Assembly (NCBI GenBank): GCA_910588795.1
Contig: CAJURI010000001.1
Span: forward strand, 62,001-126,000
DNA from: an uncultured Duncaniella sp.
Lineage (GTDB): Bacteria; Bacteroidota; Bacteroidia; Bacteroidales; Muribaculaceae
Direction of reading: 5' to 3'
Length of the DNA stretch: 64,000 nucleotides
The translations under genes and the position numbers were made by a program. The notes beneath the pieces are model-generated. The model made no database searches. It had not been told where the DNA came from and worked only from the letters and a program-made list of their open reading frames with translations. Below, piece after piece: positions 45,528 through 55,247 of the stretch; within the stretch, counting starts at the first letter, position 1, and every line of letters begins with the position of its first letter.

Positions 45528-47048
45528 ATGAAACGTAAACATTTCATTCCGACACTCATGCTCCTCGCAATGGGGCTGACAGCCTACGCCGGGGAGACAG
45601 ACATCACCGCCTCACAGGCCTATACCCCGCTCAAGGTCTACGACATGGACGCTCGGGTCGACGAGGCCGCGCGCTCGCTCGCGCTCACCATCGACCTGAA
45701 CATGGCCGACATGCACCTCTCGCGCGACCGCGAGATGGTATTCACACCCATGATCATAAGCGAGAACGGTGCCGACAGCCTCGAGCTAAGCCCCATCATC
45801 GTGGCAGGACGCAACCGCTACTACTGGCACATGCGCAACCCCGAGTTTGACGCCCCCGGCACCAAAGTGTACCGCGCCGGCTCAAAAGAGCATGCGGAAT
45901 ACAAGGAACTTATTGATTTCCAGCCATGGATGAACCGTTCCAGCATAGAAATGCGTCAGGAGACCGCCAACTGCTGTGACACCCCCGTGTTTCTTCCGGG
46001 CACCTCACGCCACGGCAATGTAGAGCTTGCACAGATCGATACCCGCCGGCCAGCCATCGAAGGAGAATTCGTGTTCACACCTCCGGTAAATGCCGGGCCC
46101 GTCATCAAGAAGATCGAGGGATCGGCATTCGTGACCTTCGTGGTCAACCGCACAGAGCTGAAGCCCGACTACATGATCAACCGTCAGGAACTCGCAAAGA
46201 TCATCAACTCAATCGACTACGTGCGCAAGGACAAGGACGCCACCATCACCCACGTCCACATCAAGGGCTTCGCATCGCCCGAAGGCCCCTACCTCAACAA
46301 CGTGCGCCTCGCCACAGGCCGCACCGAGACCCTCCGACGCTACGTGCGCGACCTCTACTCCTTCCCCGACAGCACCATCTCCTCATCTTTCGAGCCTGAG
46401 GACTGGGCCGGGCTGCGCAGCTGGGTGGCCGACTCCGTGAAGCCCGTGCTCACCAACCGCCAGGGGCTGCTCGCCATCATAGACGGCAATCTCGAATATG
46501 ACGCGCGCGACCACGCCCTGCGCACCTACTATCCCGAGGATTACGCGCTGATACTCCGCGACATATACCCATGGCTGCGTCACTCCGACTACACAGTCAC
46601 CTACTCCATACGCACCTACACCACTGTCGACGAGATACGCGCCGCCTACAACAGCGACCCCACACGCCTGCGCGCCATCGACTTCTACACTCTCGCGCAG
46701 AGCTATCCCGTAGGGAGCAAGGAATACTGTGATGTATTTGAAAAAGCTGTCGAGATCTATCCCGACGATCCCGGATCGAACCTCAACGCCGCCAACATAG
46801 AGATACGCCGCGGCCAGTACGACAAGGCTCAGAGCCATCTTCTTAAGGCCGGACATACGCCCCAGGCCACATTTGCCCGAGGAGTGCTCGCCGCCAAGCG
46901 CGCCGACTACCGCGAAGCACGCATACTTTTCGAGAAAGCACGCGAGGCCGGCATACCTCAGGCCGGAGCTTACCTTGACAAGATAACCGACATCCAGGCC
47001 CGCCACGCCGTGACAGTGACAGTGCCCCTCACCAAGGACAAAAAATAA
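45528..47048 (+). CDS. DUF3868/OmpA-like protein of fimbrial operon
   Basis: The 506-residue protein has a signal peptide (about 1-21), a DUF3868 N-terminal domain, an OmpA-like peptidoglycan-binding region around residues 205-275 (FVVNRTELKPDY, HIKGFASPEGPYLNNVRLATGR) and TPR-like helices at about 390-490. It may anchor the fimbrial machinery to the cell wall. It follows the DUF3575 gene by 32 bases and precedes the fimbrillin by 54. Confidence 0.85.
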   Translation: MKRKHFIPTLMLLAMGLTAYAGETDITASQAYTPLKVYDMDARVDEAARSLALTIDLNMADMHLSRDREMVFTPMIISENGADSLELSPIIVAGRNRYYWHMRNPEFDAPGTKVYRAGSKEHAEYKELIDFQPWMNRSSIEMRQETANCCDTPVFLPGTSRHGNVELAQIDTRRPAIEGEFVFTPPVNAGPVIKKIEGSAFVTFVVNRTELKPDYMINRQELAKIINSIDYVRKDKDATITHVHIKGFASPEGPYLNNVRLATGRTETLRRYVRDLYSFPDSTISSSFEPEDWAGLRSWVADSVKPVLTNRQGLLAIIDGNLEYDARDHALRTYYPEDYALILRDIYPWLRHSDYTVTYSIRTYTTVDEIRAAYNSDPTRLRAIDFYTLAQSYPVGSKEYCDVFEKAVEIYPDDPGSNLNAANIEIRRGQYDKAQSHLLKAGHTPQATFARGVLAAKRADYREARILFEKAREAGIPQAGAYLDKITDIQARHAVTVTVPLTKDKK

Positions 47049-47102
47049 CAGTCCAAGACAAAACAACCATCAATCCAGAATTCAATAAACACAGTTTCAT
47101 AT

Positions 47103-49229
47103 ATGAACAAACTATTCACATTTCTCGCAGGAGCTGCCGTGATAGCCATGAGCTCCTGTTCCGACGACAAGCTCGTCGGCGAAGGGAACACCGCTCCGGT
47201 GTATCCCGAAACGGAGGATGGCGTTTACTTCACCGTAAACATCGCGCTCCCCACCTCCAACGGCTCACGCAGCGTTACTGACAATCCCAACAACGGCAAC
47301 AGTGCCAGCGACGTTGGTGTCGAGATAGGCAAGGACCGCGAAAACAGGGTATCGTCGGCCGTAATAGTCCTCGCAAACACCAATAACGGCTTCATTGCCG
47401 CAGCCGAGATACTCGGTCAGGACCTTCAGGCTGGAACCACCGGCAAGAACCCTTCCTACAAGGCACAGTCGAGCTTCTCAAAGACACAGCTCCAAGCCTA
47501 TTATGATAGCGGCAGCGAGATTGTAACAGAAGGAAAAGCAAACATCTTCGTGTTCTGCAATCCCACACAGCAGCTCAAGAACATCCTCTTCGGTATCGGG
47601 ACCACAGCTCCGGCCATCGGCTCCACCGACTGGACCAACGCCATCCTTGACATCACCGAATCCGCGATATGGTCGGACAACAACTTCCTCATGTCCAACA
47701 GCAAGATAGCCACACGCCTTATACCTACGGATATTGCAGGATGGAACTATTACACCACTCCCGACAAAGCGTTTGACCTCTCAGGCATCAACACCCCGGC
47801 TGACGGAGTGTCGATTGACAATCTGACCGACGGACGCGGAGCTATCCAGGTGGAGCGTGCCGCTGCCCGCTTTGACTTCCGTGACGCATCACCCAATGGT
47901 GATTTCACCTATCCTGTGATGTACGACAAACCGGCAAATGAAGAAGGCCGCACCCTGCTCATCAACGTCACTCTGCAGAAGATGGCTTTAGTGAACATGA
48001 ACAAGAATTTCTACGCACTCCGCAGAGTATCGGCCGACGGACTCCCCACCGGAGCAGAGATATGCAAGCCTGAGCAACCATGGTCATTCTCATCGACAGG
48101 AGAAATCATAGTCACATCACCCGGCAACTATGTGGTCGACGCCAACTACGAATGGAAGACCACCACACTCGGAAATATCAATCAGGAGGTGCCCTTCGCT
48201 AATCCTGTCGACTTCACAACAGGATTCCAGTTCCCGTTCTTCAACAACGACGGCTCCATCGACAACATCAACATATCGGCAGCAACCGACCGCTGGGCCA
48301 CTTATCTTTGCTCGGACGTAGTGAAAAGCGAGGCCGACAATGACGAATCATGGAACAACGGAACAACGTACAGTGAATACAAGATTTGGCGATATGCCAC
48401 CGAAAATGTAGTGGTGCCCATAAATAAACAGAAGAACGGCCTGTCAACGGGCATTGTGTTCAAGGCCAAAATGACTTCTCCCGAGGATCTTGAGACCAAC
48501 GCAAATACCAACATAGCAGAGCTTGCCAAGACACTCAACAACAAAGATGAAAGCTTCGGAAACCACGAGACAGCACCTATTCTCTACCGTTTTGCCGACA
48601 ACATATTCGTGTCATTCCCCAAAATGCGCGATGCAGCGATAATGGTAGCGAGCGGCGGCTTCAAGCAGGTGGGAGATCAATGGTTCCCCAAAATTGAGAA
48701 CTTCAACCGCAGTAACCCCCTCTACGTAGCAGTGTTCGGCACCGGCGGTTTCGGCTCTTTCGATATCATGGTAGACGGCAAGAAGGTTGGCACCTATGTA
48801 GACAAACTCGCCGAGGTTGACTGCGCCAACAAGGCATGGAATGCATGGAATAAGGCAGATAAGCCAGACTCAACCAATCCTCTGACCGTGGCCTTCAAGA
48901 AAGCGTTCACCGATGCCAAAATCACACTCTATCAGCGCAGCTATGACAACAACTACGGCTGGGGCTACTACTGCTACTATTACTACTGGAACCGCCACAA
49001 CGACAACGGCAACAACGGTATAATGGGCCCGATGGAGTTTGCTGTGGTGCGCAACAATGTGTACAAGCTCGCAGTGACCAAGATCAGCCGCCTCGGACAT
49101 CCCCGCATCTCCGAGAACGACCCCGACAAACCTACCCCCAACACCGATGACGAGGAGGACAACGTGTACATCACCGTCACCTCCGAGATACTCCCGTGGG
49201 TAGTGCGCGTCAACAACATAGAATTCTAA
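47103..49229 (+). CDS. Mfa1/FimA-type major fimbrillin precursor
   Basis: The 708-residue lipoprotein precursor has lipobox AMSSC near residue 18. The C-terminal end (VYKLAVTKISRLGHP and ITVTSEILPWVVRVNNIEF) matches the Mfa1 C-terminal region, which provides the donor strand in type V pili. In that system the protein reaches the surface as a lipoprotein and a gingipain-like protease removes the N-terminal part before polymerisation. It is long for a fimbrillin (usually 350-560 residues), so it may carry extra domains. A hairpin follows at 49260-49288. Confidence 0.85.
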   Translation: MNKLFTFLAGAAVIAMSSCSDDKLVGEGNTAPVYPETEDGVYFTVNIALPTSNGSRSVTDNPNNGNSASDVGVEIGKDRENRVSSAVIVLANTNNGFIAAAEILGQDLQAGTTGKNPSYKAQSSFSKTQLQAYYDSGSEIVTEGKANIFVFCNPTQQLKNILFGIGTTAPAIGSTDWTNAILDITESAIWSDNNFLMSNSKIATRLIPTDIAGWNYYTTPDKAFDLSGINTPADGVSIDNLTDGRGAIQVERAAARFDFRDASPNGDFTYPVMYDKPANEEGRTLLINVTLQKMALVNMNKNFYALRRVSADGLPTGAEICKPEQPWSFSSTGEIIVTSPGNYVVDANYEWKTTTLGNINQEVPFANPVDFTTGFQFPFFNNDGSIDNINISAATDRWATYLCSDVVKSEADNDESWNNGTTYSEYKIWRYATENVVVPINKQKNGLSTGIVFKAKMTSPEDLETNANTNIAELAKTLNNKDESFGNHETAPILYRFADNIFVSFPKMRDAAIMVASGGFKQVGDQWFPKIENFNRSNPLYVAVFGTGGFGSFDIMVDGKKVGTYVDKLAEVDCANKAWNAWNKADKPDSTNPLTVAFKKAFTDAKITLYQRSYDNNYGWGYYCYYYYWNRHNDNGNNGIMGPMEFAVVRNNVYKLAVTKISRLGHPRISENDPDKPTPNTDDEEDNVYITVTSEILPWVVRVNNIEF

Positions 49230-49259
49230 TCACCCCCCTATCAACGGAACAGGAAAACA

Positions 49260-49288
49260 GGTCCGGGCGGGCCACCCCCGCCCGGACC
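49260..49288 (+). terminator. Hairpin between fimbrillin and anchor genes
   Basis: GGTCCGGGCGGG (49260-49271) and CCCGCCCGGACC (49277-49288) form a perfect 12-bp stem with a 5-base loop. No T-run follows, so it may act as a partial terminator or as a 3' stabiliser that keeps fimbrillin mRNA above the minor subunit mRNA. Confidence 0.65.
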
Positions 49289-49346
49289 ATTACCGAAACT
49301 ATCGCTCCTCGACTCCGTCCACCCCAAACCCCTATAACCCTCCAAG

Positions 49347-50375
49347 ATGAGCTTGCGAAACAAGACAATCAGAAACATCATCGGTGTCATCACAGCAGCC
49401 GTACAGATGATAGCGTTCACCGCATGCGACTCCCTGGTCTACGATGACCTGGAGGCTTGCCCCGAAGGGCTCAGGCTGCGTTTCGTCTACGACTACAACA
49501 TGGAGTTTGCCAACGCCTTCTACTCTCAGGTAGACTGCCTGACACTCCTGATCTACGACAAGGACGGCAACTACATAGCCACCCGCACCGAAACCACCGA
49601 AGCCCTTCTCTCGGACGAGAACTGGCGCATGGACCTCGACCTCCCGGCCGGCGAATACAACCTCGTGGCCTACGGAGGGATGGAATGCCCCAAGGCATCC
49701 TTCGCATTCCGCACCGAGCCCTCCGGCGCGACAAGCATGCATGACCTCAACGTGTATCTCAAGCCCGAACTGCTCACGCGGCCCATGGGCACAGAGCTGC
49801 ACCATCTCTACTACGGCCGGCTCAATGTCACCGTCAACCCCGAAAACACCGACTACACCGAGGCCACAGTGTACATGATGAAGGACACCAACGACCTCCG
49901 CATAGTGCTCCAGCACACCGACGGAACCCCCGTCGACTACAACGAGTTCACCTATGAGCTCACGGCCGACAACACCCTGCTCGGCTGGAACAACGACGTG
50001 ATACCCACCGGGGTCACCACCTTCATGCCCTACGCCACAGGCAACGCCATGGCCGGCATAGACGGCTTCACGGGCAACGAGGTACAGGCGGCATATGCCG
50101 AGTTCAGCACCTCGCGGTTCATCAACGGAGCCGCCGACACACGCCTCACCATACGTCGCGCCTCCGACGGCGGCGAAGTACTCTCAATACCCCTCATACG
50201 CTACCTACTCCTGCTCAAGAGCGACGAAGAACAGTTCAAGAACATGAAGCCACAGGAGTTTCTCGACCGCGAAAGCCGCTGGAAGATGGTGTTCTTCCTC
50301 ACAGGCAACCTCTGGAGCCAGACCCACATCATCATAAATGACTGGGTGGTGCGTATCAATGACATAGGAATATGA
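49347..50375 (+). CDS. FimB/Mfa2-family fimbrial anchor subunit
   Basis: The 342-residue lipoprotein has lipobox FTAC near residue 27, then the family hallmark CDSLVYDDLEACPEGLRLRF and YDYNMEFANAF. FimB and Mfa2 cap the base of the pilus and limit its length while fixing it to the outer membrane. It ends IIINDWVVRINDIGI and overlaps the next gene by 4 bases. Confidence 0.9.
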   Translation: MSLRNKTIRNIIGVITAAVQMIAFTACDSLVYDDLEACPEGLRLRFVYDYNMEFANAFYSQVDCLTLLIYDKDGNYIATRTETTEALLSDENWRMDLDLPAGEYNLVAYGGMECPKASFAFRTEPSGATSMHDLNVYLKPELLTRPMGTELHHLYYGRLNVTVNPENTDYTEATVYMMKDTNDLRIVLQHTDGTPVDYNEFTYELTADNTLLGWNNDVIPTGVTTFMPYATGNAMAGIDGFTGNEVQAAYAEFSTSRFINGAADTRLTIRRASDGGEVLSIPLIRYLLLLKSDEEQFKNMKPQEFLDRESRWKMVFFLTGNLWSQTHIIINDWVVRINDIGI

Positions 50376-51583
50376 CGATGACACAACGACTCTGCCATAA
50401 AGCCCTCGGCGTGATAGCGGGGATGCTGCTTGCCGCATGCGCGGCCGACGACAGCGGCATCACCCCCGCCGTGACGCCCGAAGGTCAGGGACGCATGGTA
50501 CGCCTCAGCATGTCGGTCAACGTGCCCGACGCCGTCGCCACCGGCGAGGACGGCTCGCGCGCCGTGGTCACAACCCCCGACGAGAACAACTACTTCGAGC
50601 GCGAGGACTCGCGCTACGAGAAGATCTACACCCTCAGGGTGATAATAGTGCGCCAGGAGCTCAACATTGTGGAACACAACAGGATGTTTGTGTTCGGCAC
50701 CGACGGCGTGGTGCGCTATGACGACCTGTCGTTTGAGGTCGTGGGCGGCGAGAAGAAGAAGATCTACCTCTTCGCCAACGAGGCCATGGTGCCCTACGAC
50801 TTCAGCACCATCAAGGCAGGGGAAGAGTTCCCCACAGCCGAAGTGGAAGGGATCACCATACCCGCCACGTCAGGCGTGCTCGCCGACAACACAGGCGACA
50901 CCAAAACCTACCTCCCCATGAGCGAGGCCTGGAGCGACATCGAGGTCAGACTCCCCGACAAGCCCGAGGACTACTACCAAACCCTCTCGCCCCTCTTCAT
51001 AACCCGCACCGCCGTAAAGTTCACGTTCAACATCAGCGGTGCTCCCGAGGATGCCGGAATGTATGTGAAGAACATCACATTCAGCAGCCTCGCCGACAAG
51101 GAATATCTGCTTCCACGCAACACCGTGTACTCCCCCGTCAAAGGGCAGCCGGCAATAAAGAATCCCTCGGCAGGAGTCCCGGATCCCGACATAACAGGAC
51201 GTTTCATAACCTCCTACGAAGTGCCTTCCGGCGTGACGCACGCACCCTACACATTCACTCCGACAAAAGAAATCGCAGTGACCGAAAAGGGCGCGACATT
51301 CTACCCGTCACTGTACTTCTGCGAAAGCCTGTTCAACTTTGCCGGAGAGAACGGCAAGCCATATACAGTCTCGGTCACCGTGGTCACACGCAACGGACAG
51401 ACCTCCGAAATAGAGGCCGAACTGGACGCCATGCCGCTGGACAATCTCCCCATTCTCCCCCGCAACACCCATGTGAAAGTCAACATAAACATCAGGGAGA
51501 ACACCGGGACCGTAGAGCTGAAGCCCTATACCGGCGTATATCTCGACCCTGATTTCGGAATCGACCGCAAACAGACGACATAA
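50372..51583 (+). CDS. Fimbrial accessory/tip lipoprotein
   Basis: The 403-residue lipoprotein has lipobox LLAACA near residue 22. Its beta-rich body with a fimbrillin-like layout (VRLSMSVNVPD, IYTLRVIIVRQE) and C-terminal NTHVKVNINIRENTGTVELKPYTGV resembles minor Mfa/Fim subunits. It overlaps the anchor gene (ATGA) and lies 30 bases before the large subunit gene. Whether it sits at the tip or along the shaft cannot be told. Confidence 0.75.
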   Translation: MTMTQRLCHKALGVIAGMLLAACAADDSGITPAVTPEGQGRMVRLSMSVNVPDAVATGEDGSRAVVTTPDENNYFEREDSRYEKIYTLRVIIVRQELNIVEHNRMFVFGTDGVVRYDDLSFEVVGGEKKKIYLFANEAMVPYDFSTIKAGEEFPTAEVEGITIPATSGVLADNTGDTKTYLPMSEAWSDIEVRLPDKPEDYYQTLSPLFITRTAVKFTFNISGAPEDAGMYVKNITFSSLADKEYLLPRNTVYSPVKGQPAIKNPSAGVPDPDITGRFITSYEVPSGVTHAPYTFTPTKEIAVTEKGATFYPSLYFCESLFNFAGENGKPYTVSVTVVTRNGQTSEIEAELDAMPLDNLPILPRNTHVKVNINIRENTGTVELKPYTGVYLDPDFGIDRKQTT

Positions 51584-51613
51584 CCACACCAATCAAGCTG
51601 AACCGTTATCATA

Positions 51614-54600
51614 ATGATGCTAAAAATATACAGATTATTCACCACTCTTCTCTGCGTCAGCCTCGCCATGTCATCCTGCACCGACGACGTGCTTCTTGAC
51701 TCAAGCTACATAGGTGACGGTGAAGCGGAGATAACGGCCGAAATTACATTCAAGCCTCTGTATCCCGCGCTCAGCAGCCGCAGTGTCACTGGCGGAACTC
51801 CGGGCAACGCGCTCAAGGAGATCGACAATCTCATGCTCCTATTCTACAACACCAAAAATGAGCTTGTCTACCGTCTCCCCTACTCCGACCCTGCCATAGA
51901 AAAGACCACCAACAAGCCCGCCGACCAGCCAGGCACCGACAAGGAGCATGTGGCCGAGACATCCACACTCAAGGCTACGGTGAAGATCCCCAAGATCAAG
52001 TATGGACGCTACTACATATACGCTGTGGCCAACATGCCCGAGAGCGTGCTCACCGAAGAAGCCGTGTCGACACCCGACAAGCTCAAGACCATCACTCTGA
52101 CATGGAACGAGAGCGACATAGCAGCCAACAAGCAGATGTTCGGCTACTTCTCGGAAAGCAACTCCAGCGTCGGTTTCAACGCGCCTCAGATGACTGTCAA
52201 TCAGGGATCCGTGAAGCTGCATGCATGGATCAAGCGCGCCGCCTCAAAAGTCACCGTGGCGTTCAACGGCACAAAGCTTAAGGAGGGCGTGGAAATATTC
52301 ATCAAGTCGGTAGCCATAAAGGACATACCCGTCAACTGCTACCTCGGCGCAAACAATCCCGCCGAACCTGACAAAAAGATCCCCCTTATCAAGGAGGGTC
52401 AGGTGATGACCTACGGCACAGGCGACACATACACCCCGCAATGGATAGGATATATATCCAAGGACCATCCCATCAACGGATATGACCAGGATATAGTGAA
52501 CGACACGAAATTAACCAACGAAGCAAAACTCGAACAGCTCCATTCCGAGAACATAAACGCGCTCTATCTCTTCGAGAACTTGCAGGGAGAAGGTGAGGAA
52601 AACTCTCCGTCCGACAAGCATCAACAAGTCAACGACCAGCACAAGCAGGACGGCATAGTGTCATATCCCGACGGCACCGACCCGACCAACATAGCATGGA
52701 AAGACGCCAAGATGTACGGGTCGTATATCGAAGTGAAAGCCTTCTACCGGTGCAGCAACTCCGACGGCACCATCAACAAGGCCGAAGGGGAAGGTGAGAT
52801 CACCTACCGCTTCATGCTCGGCAAGGACACCGAACTCGACTACAACACCGAACGCAACTACCACTACAAACTCACCCTCAACTTCAACGGCTATGCCAAC
52901 GACGTTGACTGGCACATCGACTACAAGAAAGATCCGGAAAATATACTCCGTTTCCCAAGACCATTCTATATATCATATCTCTACGGACAATCCACAATGG
53001 TACCTATGGAGTTTGAAACTGATGAAGATATGGTCATAACAAAAGTAACAGCAGAAATAACGTCCAATAATTGGGCTCCGTCTTTTCTTCCCGGACAGAC
53101 CAAATATTCTTTCAATGGAACACCGAATACACAACCATCCTCATGGTGGAACGATCAATATGCTCTGTATGTAAGTGCATCAGATGACCCGGTCGGAAGA
53201 AAATACAATGGTTTCCTCTCTCTAAGAAAACCACTGAATCTGCTTGTGGTTCCACAAAACGGCACAGGTGCATTAGGCATGGATGCTAATGAAAAGCATT
53301 ATAATGATAACAACCTGGGATCACGCACATATGAAGGAGATGAGGTAAAGATCAGCGAAATTCCCCTCTTCGAGGCTATATATAAGGACCAGTTGCATGT
53401 GCAACGTGAAGGAAGGACGTACTATGTGAAAATGCCTATATGGACACGAGCACGTAACCTCATTACAAAAACAGCATTCACCGGCAACAATCCATATGAT
53501 TCATATTACCGTGATGCAAAAATACATGTTGAGATAGAACTCAGCAACAGCGACGGAAGCAAAAAAATAACTCTTAAAAGCGATGAAGCCGATCTGACAG
53601 GCACACAGCCAGGCGGAACACCCGCTGACAAAGATATACTTGTAAAGCAGGTACGCCGACTCGTCAATCCTAAAGGAATATGGCGAAGTGCGAATAACTC
53701 CGCCGACTTCCATGTCGTTCTTAAGGTTCTTAAAAGTGTTGATGATGTCACATTTACTGATCTTAAAAGCGATGGGCCATGGCGTGCATATGTAATTCGC
53801 GATACCGAGTCAGACGATAAGACAGGTGACGGTGGCTTCATAAGCCTTAAAGGTGCAGCCGGAACTACCGTTGGCCATACGACGTTTGATTTCAATGGTC
53901 ATACAATTACCCGTAAATGCATTGAAGGTGTCGATAATACAGAAATGGATTTCACTGTAAAATTCAGTAAAATAAAACCGACCCGACCAAGATATGCCAT
54001 AATTCGTGTGGAATATAACTATAATTCCTGTTATCATCTGATATTTGTCCGACAAGGATACGATGCCGATAATATTATTGACGGCGGTGTCAAATGGTGT
54101 ACAGCCAATATGTATGACCAAACCAATTTAGCTAAAACACCCCTTGATGAAGGTTCTCTTTTCAGATTTGGCAACTGGAATGGCATAAAATCTGAAAACA
54201 ATGTGAATAAAGGTAAAAATCCATGGATAAAAATAGTTCCGGATGATTTCAAGAATAATGTCGGCAACAACCTGACAATGACAGACGGGACTACAAAAAA
54301 CTGGGGAGATATAACAAGTAAGGATCCTAAAACAGAGTCTTTTGAAGATCCCAAAAACACAAAATATCGTTTTGCTGATTGGGATGACTATCGTACACTT
54401 GTACCGAAAGATCTCAATAATGCTGAAGAAGTAGCAAATTTCAAAATCAAGGTTGGCTATGGGGTACTTTATGGCGATGGCGCAACTGAGACTGCAGACT
54501 CTCTCGATGTAGCATTCGGATATAAATATGACGAAAAAAATAAAGGAGTATCGAGCAAAGGAATGCGCGGATGTTTTGCATATAACGTAGAAACCGGAAA

Positions 54601-54961
54601 GAATATCTTCTTCCCGATAGGATCGTCCGGTTACGGACATCGTCTAAGACAACTGGATAATGTGCCACAAGGAGGCACTTTACGATACTCAAGTGCCAAT
54701 AGATGGGGATATTTTAACGCAAACGTTGGTCCATACTCACCATACGGAGTATATTGTGCACCACTATTCTTTGATGTGTTCCGTTCTCCAGGTGCAATAT
54801 ACTGGTTTCAAACCGGAATTGGTAAACCAACGGATGATGATGGACTATATGTTGCATGGGATATAAATTATGCGACATTCGACTTCAACCGCATAACCCT
54901 TACAAATGTACACAGCAGCACAGGTGCAGACGCATGCTTCATACGCTGCATAGAAAAATAG
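51614..54961 (+). CDS. Large fimbrial tip-like lipoprotein (DUF4906-like)
   Basis: The 1115-residue lipoprotein has lipobox MSSC near residue 20. The first 445 residues are fimbrillin-like (ITAEITFKPLYP, SRSVTGGTPGNALKEIDNLMLLFYN, and YHYKLTLNFNGYANDVDWHIDY). The rest is beta-rich with a C-terminal lectin/adhesin-like part (YRFADWDDYRTL, RGCFAYNVETGKNIFFPIGSSG, GAIYWFQTG). Base composition falls from about 55% GC to about 40% near 52930, inside the gene. This suggests the distal part was exchanged, as expected for a surface adhesin under selection. Last gene of the fimbrial operon. Confidence 0.78.
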   Translation: MMLKIYRLFTTLLCVSLAMSSCTDDVLLDSSYIGDGEAEITAEITFKPLYPALSSRSVTGGTPGNALKEIDNLMLLFYNTKNELVYRLPYSDPAIEKTTNKPADQPGTDKEHVAETSTLKATVKIPKIKYGRYYIYAVANMPESVLTEEAVSTPDKLKTITLTWNESDIAANKQMFGYFSESNSSVGFNAPQMTVNQGSVKLHAWIKRAASKVTVAFNGTKLKEGVEIFIKSVAIKDIPVNCYLGANNPAEPDKKIPLIKEGQVMTYGTGDTYTPQWIGYISKDHPINGYDQDIVNDTKLTNEAKLEQLHSENINALYLFENLQGEGEENSPSDKHQQVNDQHKQDGIVSYPDGTDPTNIAWKDAKMYGSYIEVKAFYRCSNSDGTINKAEGEGEITYRFMLGKDTELDYNTERNYHYKLTLNFNGYANDVDWHIDYKKDPENILRFPRPFYISYLYGQSTMVPMEFETDEDMVITKVTAEITSNNWAPSFLPGQTKYSFNGTPNTQPSSWWNDQYALYVSASDDPVGRKYNGFLSLRKPLNLLVVPQNGTGALGMDANEKHYNDNNLGSRTYEGDEVKISEIPLFEAIYKDQLHVQREGRTYYVKMPIWTRARNLITKTAFTGNNPYDSYYRDAKIHVEIELSNSDGSKKITLKSDEADLTGTQPGGTPADKDILVKQVRRLVNPKGIWRSANNSADFHVVLKVLKSVDDVTFTDLKSDGPWRAYVIRDTESDDKTGDGGFISLKGAAGTTVGHTTFDFNGHTITRKCIEGVDNTEMDFTVKFSKIKPTRPRYAIIRVEYNYNSCYHLIFVRQGYDADNIIDGGVKWCTANMYDQTNLAKTPLDEGSLFRFGNWNGIKSENNVNKGKNPWIKIVPDDFKNNVGNNLTMTDGTTKNWGDITSKDPKTESFEDPKNTKYRFADWDDYRTLVPKDLNNAEEVANFKIKVGYGVLYGDGATETADSLDVAFGYKYDEKNKGVSSKGMRGCFAYNVETGKNIFFPIGSSGYGHRLRQLDNVPQGGTLRYSSANRWGYFNANVGPYSPYGVYCAPLFFDVFRSPGAIYWFQTGIGKPTDDDGLYVAWDINYATFDFNRITLTNVHSSTGADACFIRCIEK

Positions 54962-55000
54962 CGTCTTAAACCGTCACAAGACCTCATTAAGCCCCAAAAT

Positions 55001-55041
55001 ACAGGAGGACAGGAGAACACTTACATCTCCTGTCCTCCTGT
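55001..55041 (+). terminator. Hairpin at the left edge of the ATPase cassette
   Basis: ACAGGAGGACAGGAG (55001-55015) and CTCCTGTCCTCCTGT (55027-55041) form a perfect 15-bp stem with an 11-base loop. It is probably the terminator of the fimbrial operon. A related hairpin with the same loop length lies at 57497-57545. Confidence 0.75.
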
Positions 55042-55105
55042 CTTTGGCATTTGGGGACGAGAGTGACTTTTATGCGTCCAATTTTATCGTATCACAAGAA
55101 TGACC

Positions 55106-55183
55106 CGATAAATGACACGATAAATGACACGATAAATGACACGATAAATGACACGATAAATGGAACGATAAATGGAACGATAA
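55106..55183. repeat. 12-bp tandem repeat
   Basis: Six full units of CGATAAATGACA, starting at 55106, 55118, 55130, 55142, 55154 and 55166, plus a partial one at 55178. The last two full units read CGATAAATGGAA. They end about 65 bases before the ATPase ATG. Copy number may vary by slippage. Confidence 0.9.
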
Positions 55184-55235
55184 GCATGTTGGAAATTTTA
55201 ACATCGGAAACAGCCTTAAATCAGAATATTATAGC

Positions 55236-55243
55236 TACTTTTG
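55236..55243 (+). promoter_or_regulatory. -7 box directly before the ATPase ATG
   Basis: TACTTTTG ends 4 bases before ATG 55248. If used, the transcript would start at or within a base or two of the ATG, giving a leaderless mRNA. Confidence 0.45.
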
Positions 55244-55247
55244 CGGC

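Larger units (their letters stand above)
54962..55247. other. Gap between fimbrial operon and ATPase cassette
   Basis: The 286 bp hold a strong hairpin (55001-55041), a 12-bp tandem repeat (55106-55183) and a TACTTTTG promoter box (55236-55243). A 70-codon ORF through the repeat exists (Asn-Asp-Thr-Ile repeated), but I do not count it as a gene. Confidence 0.6.
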
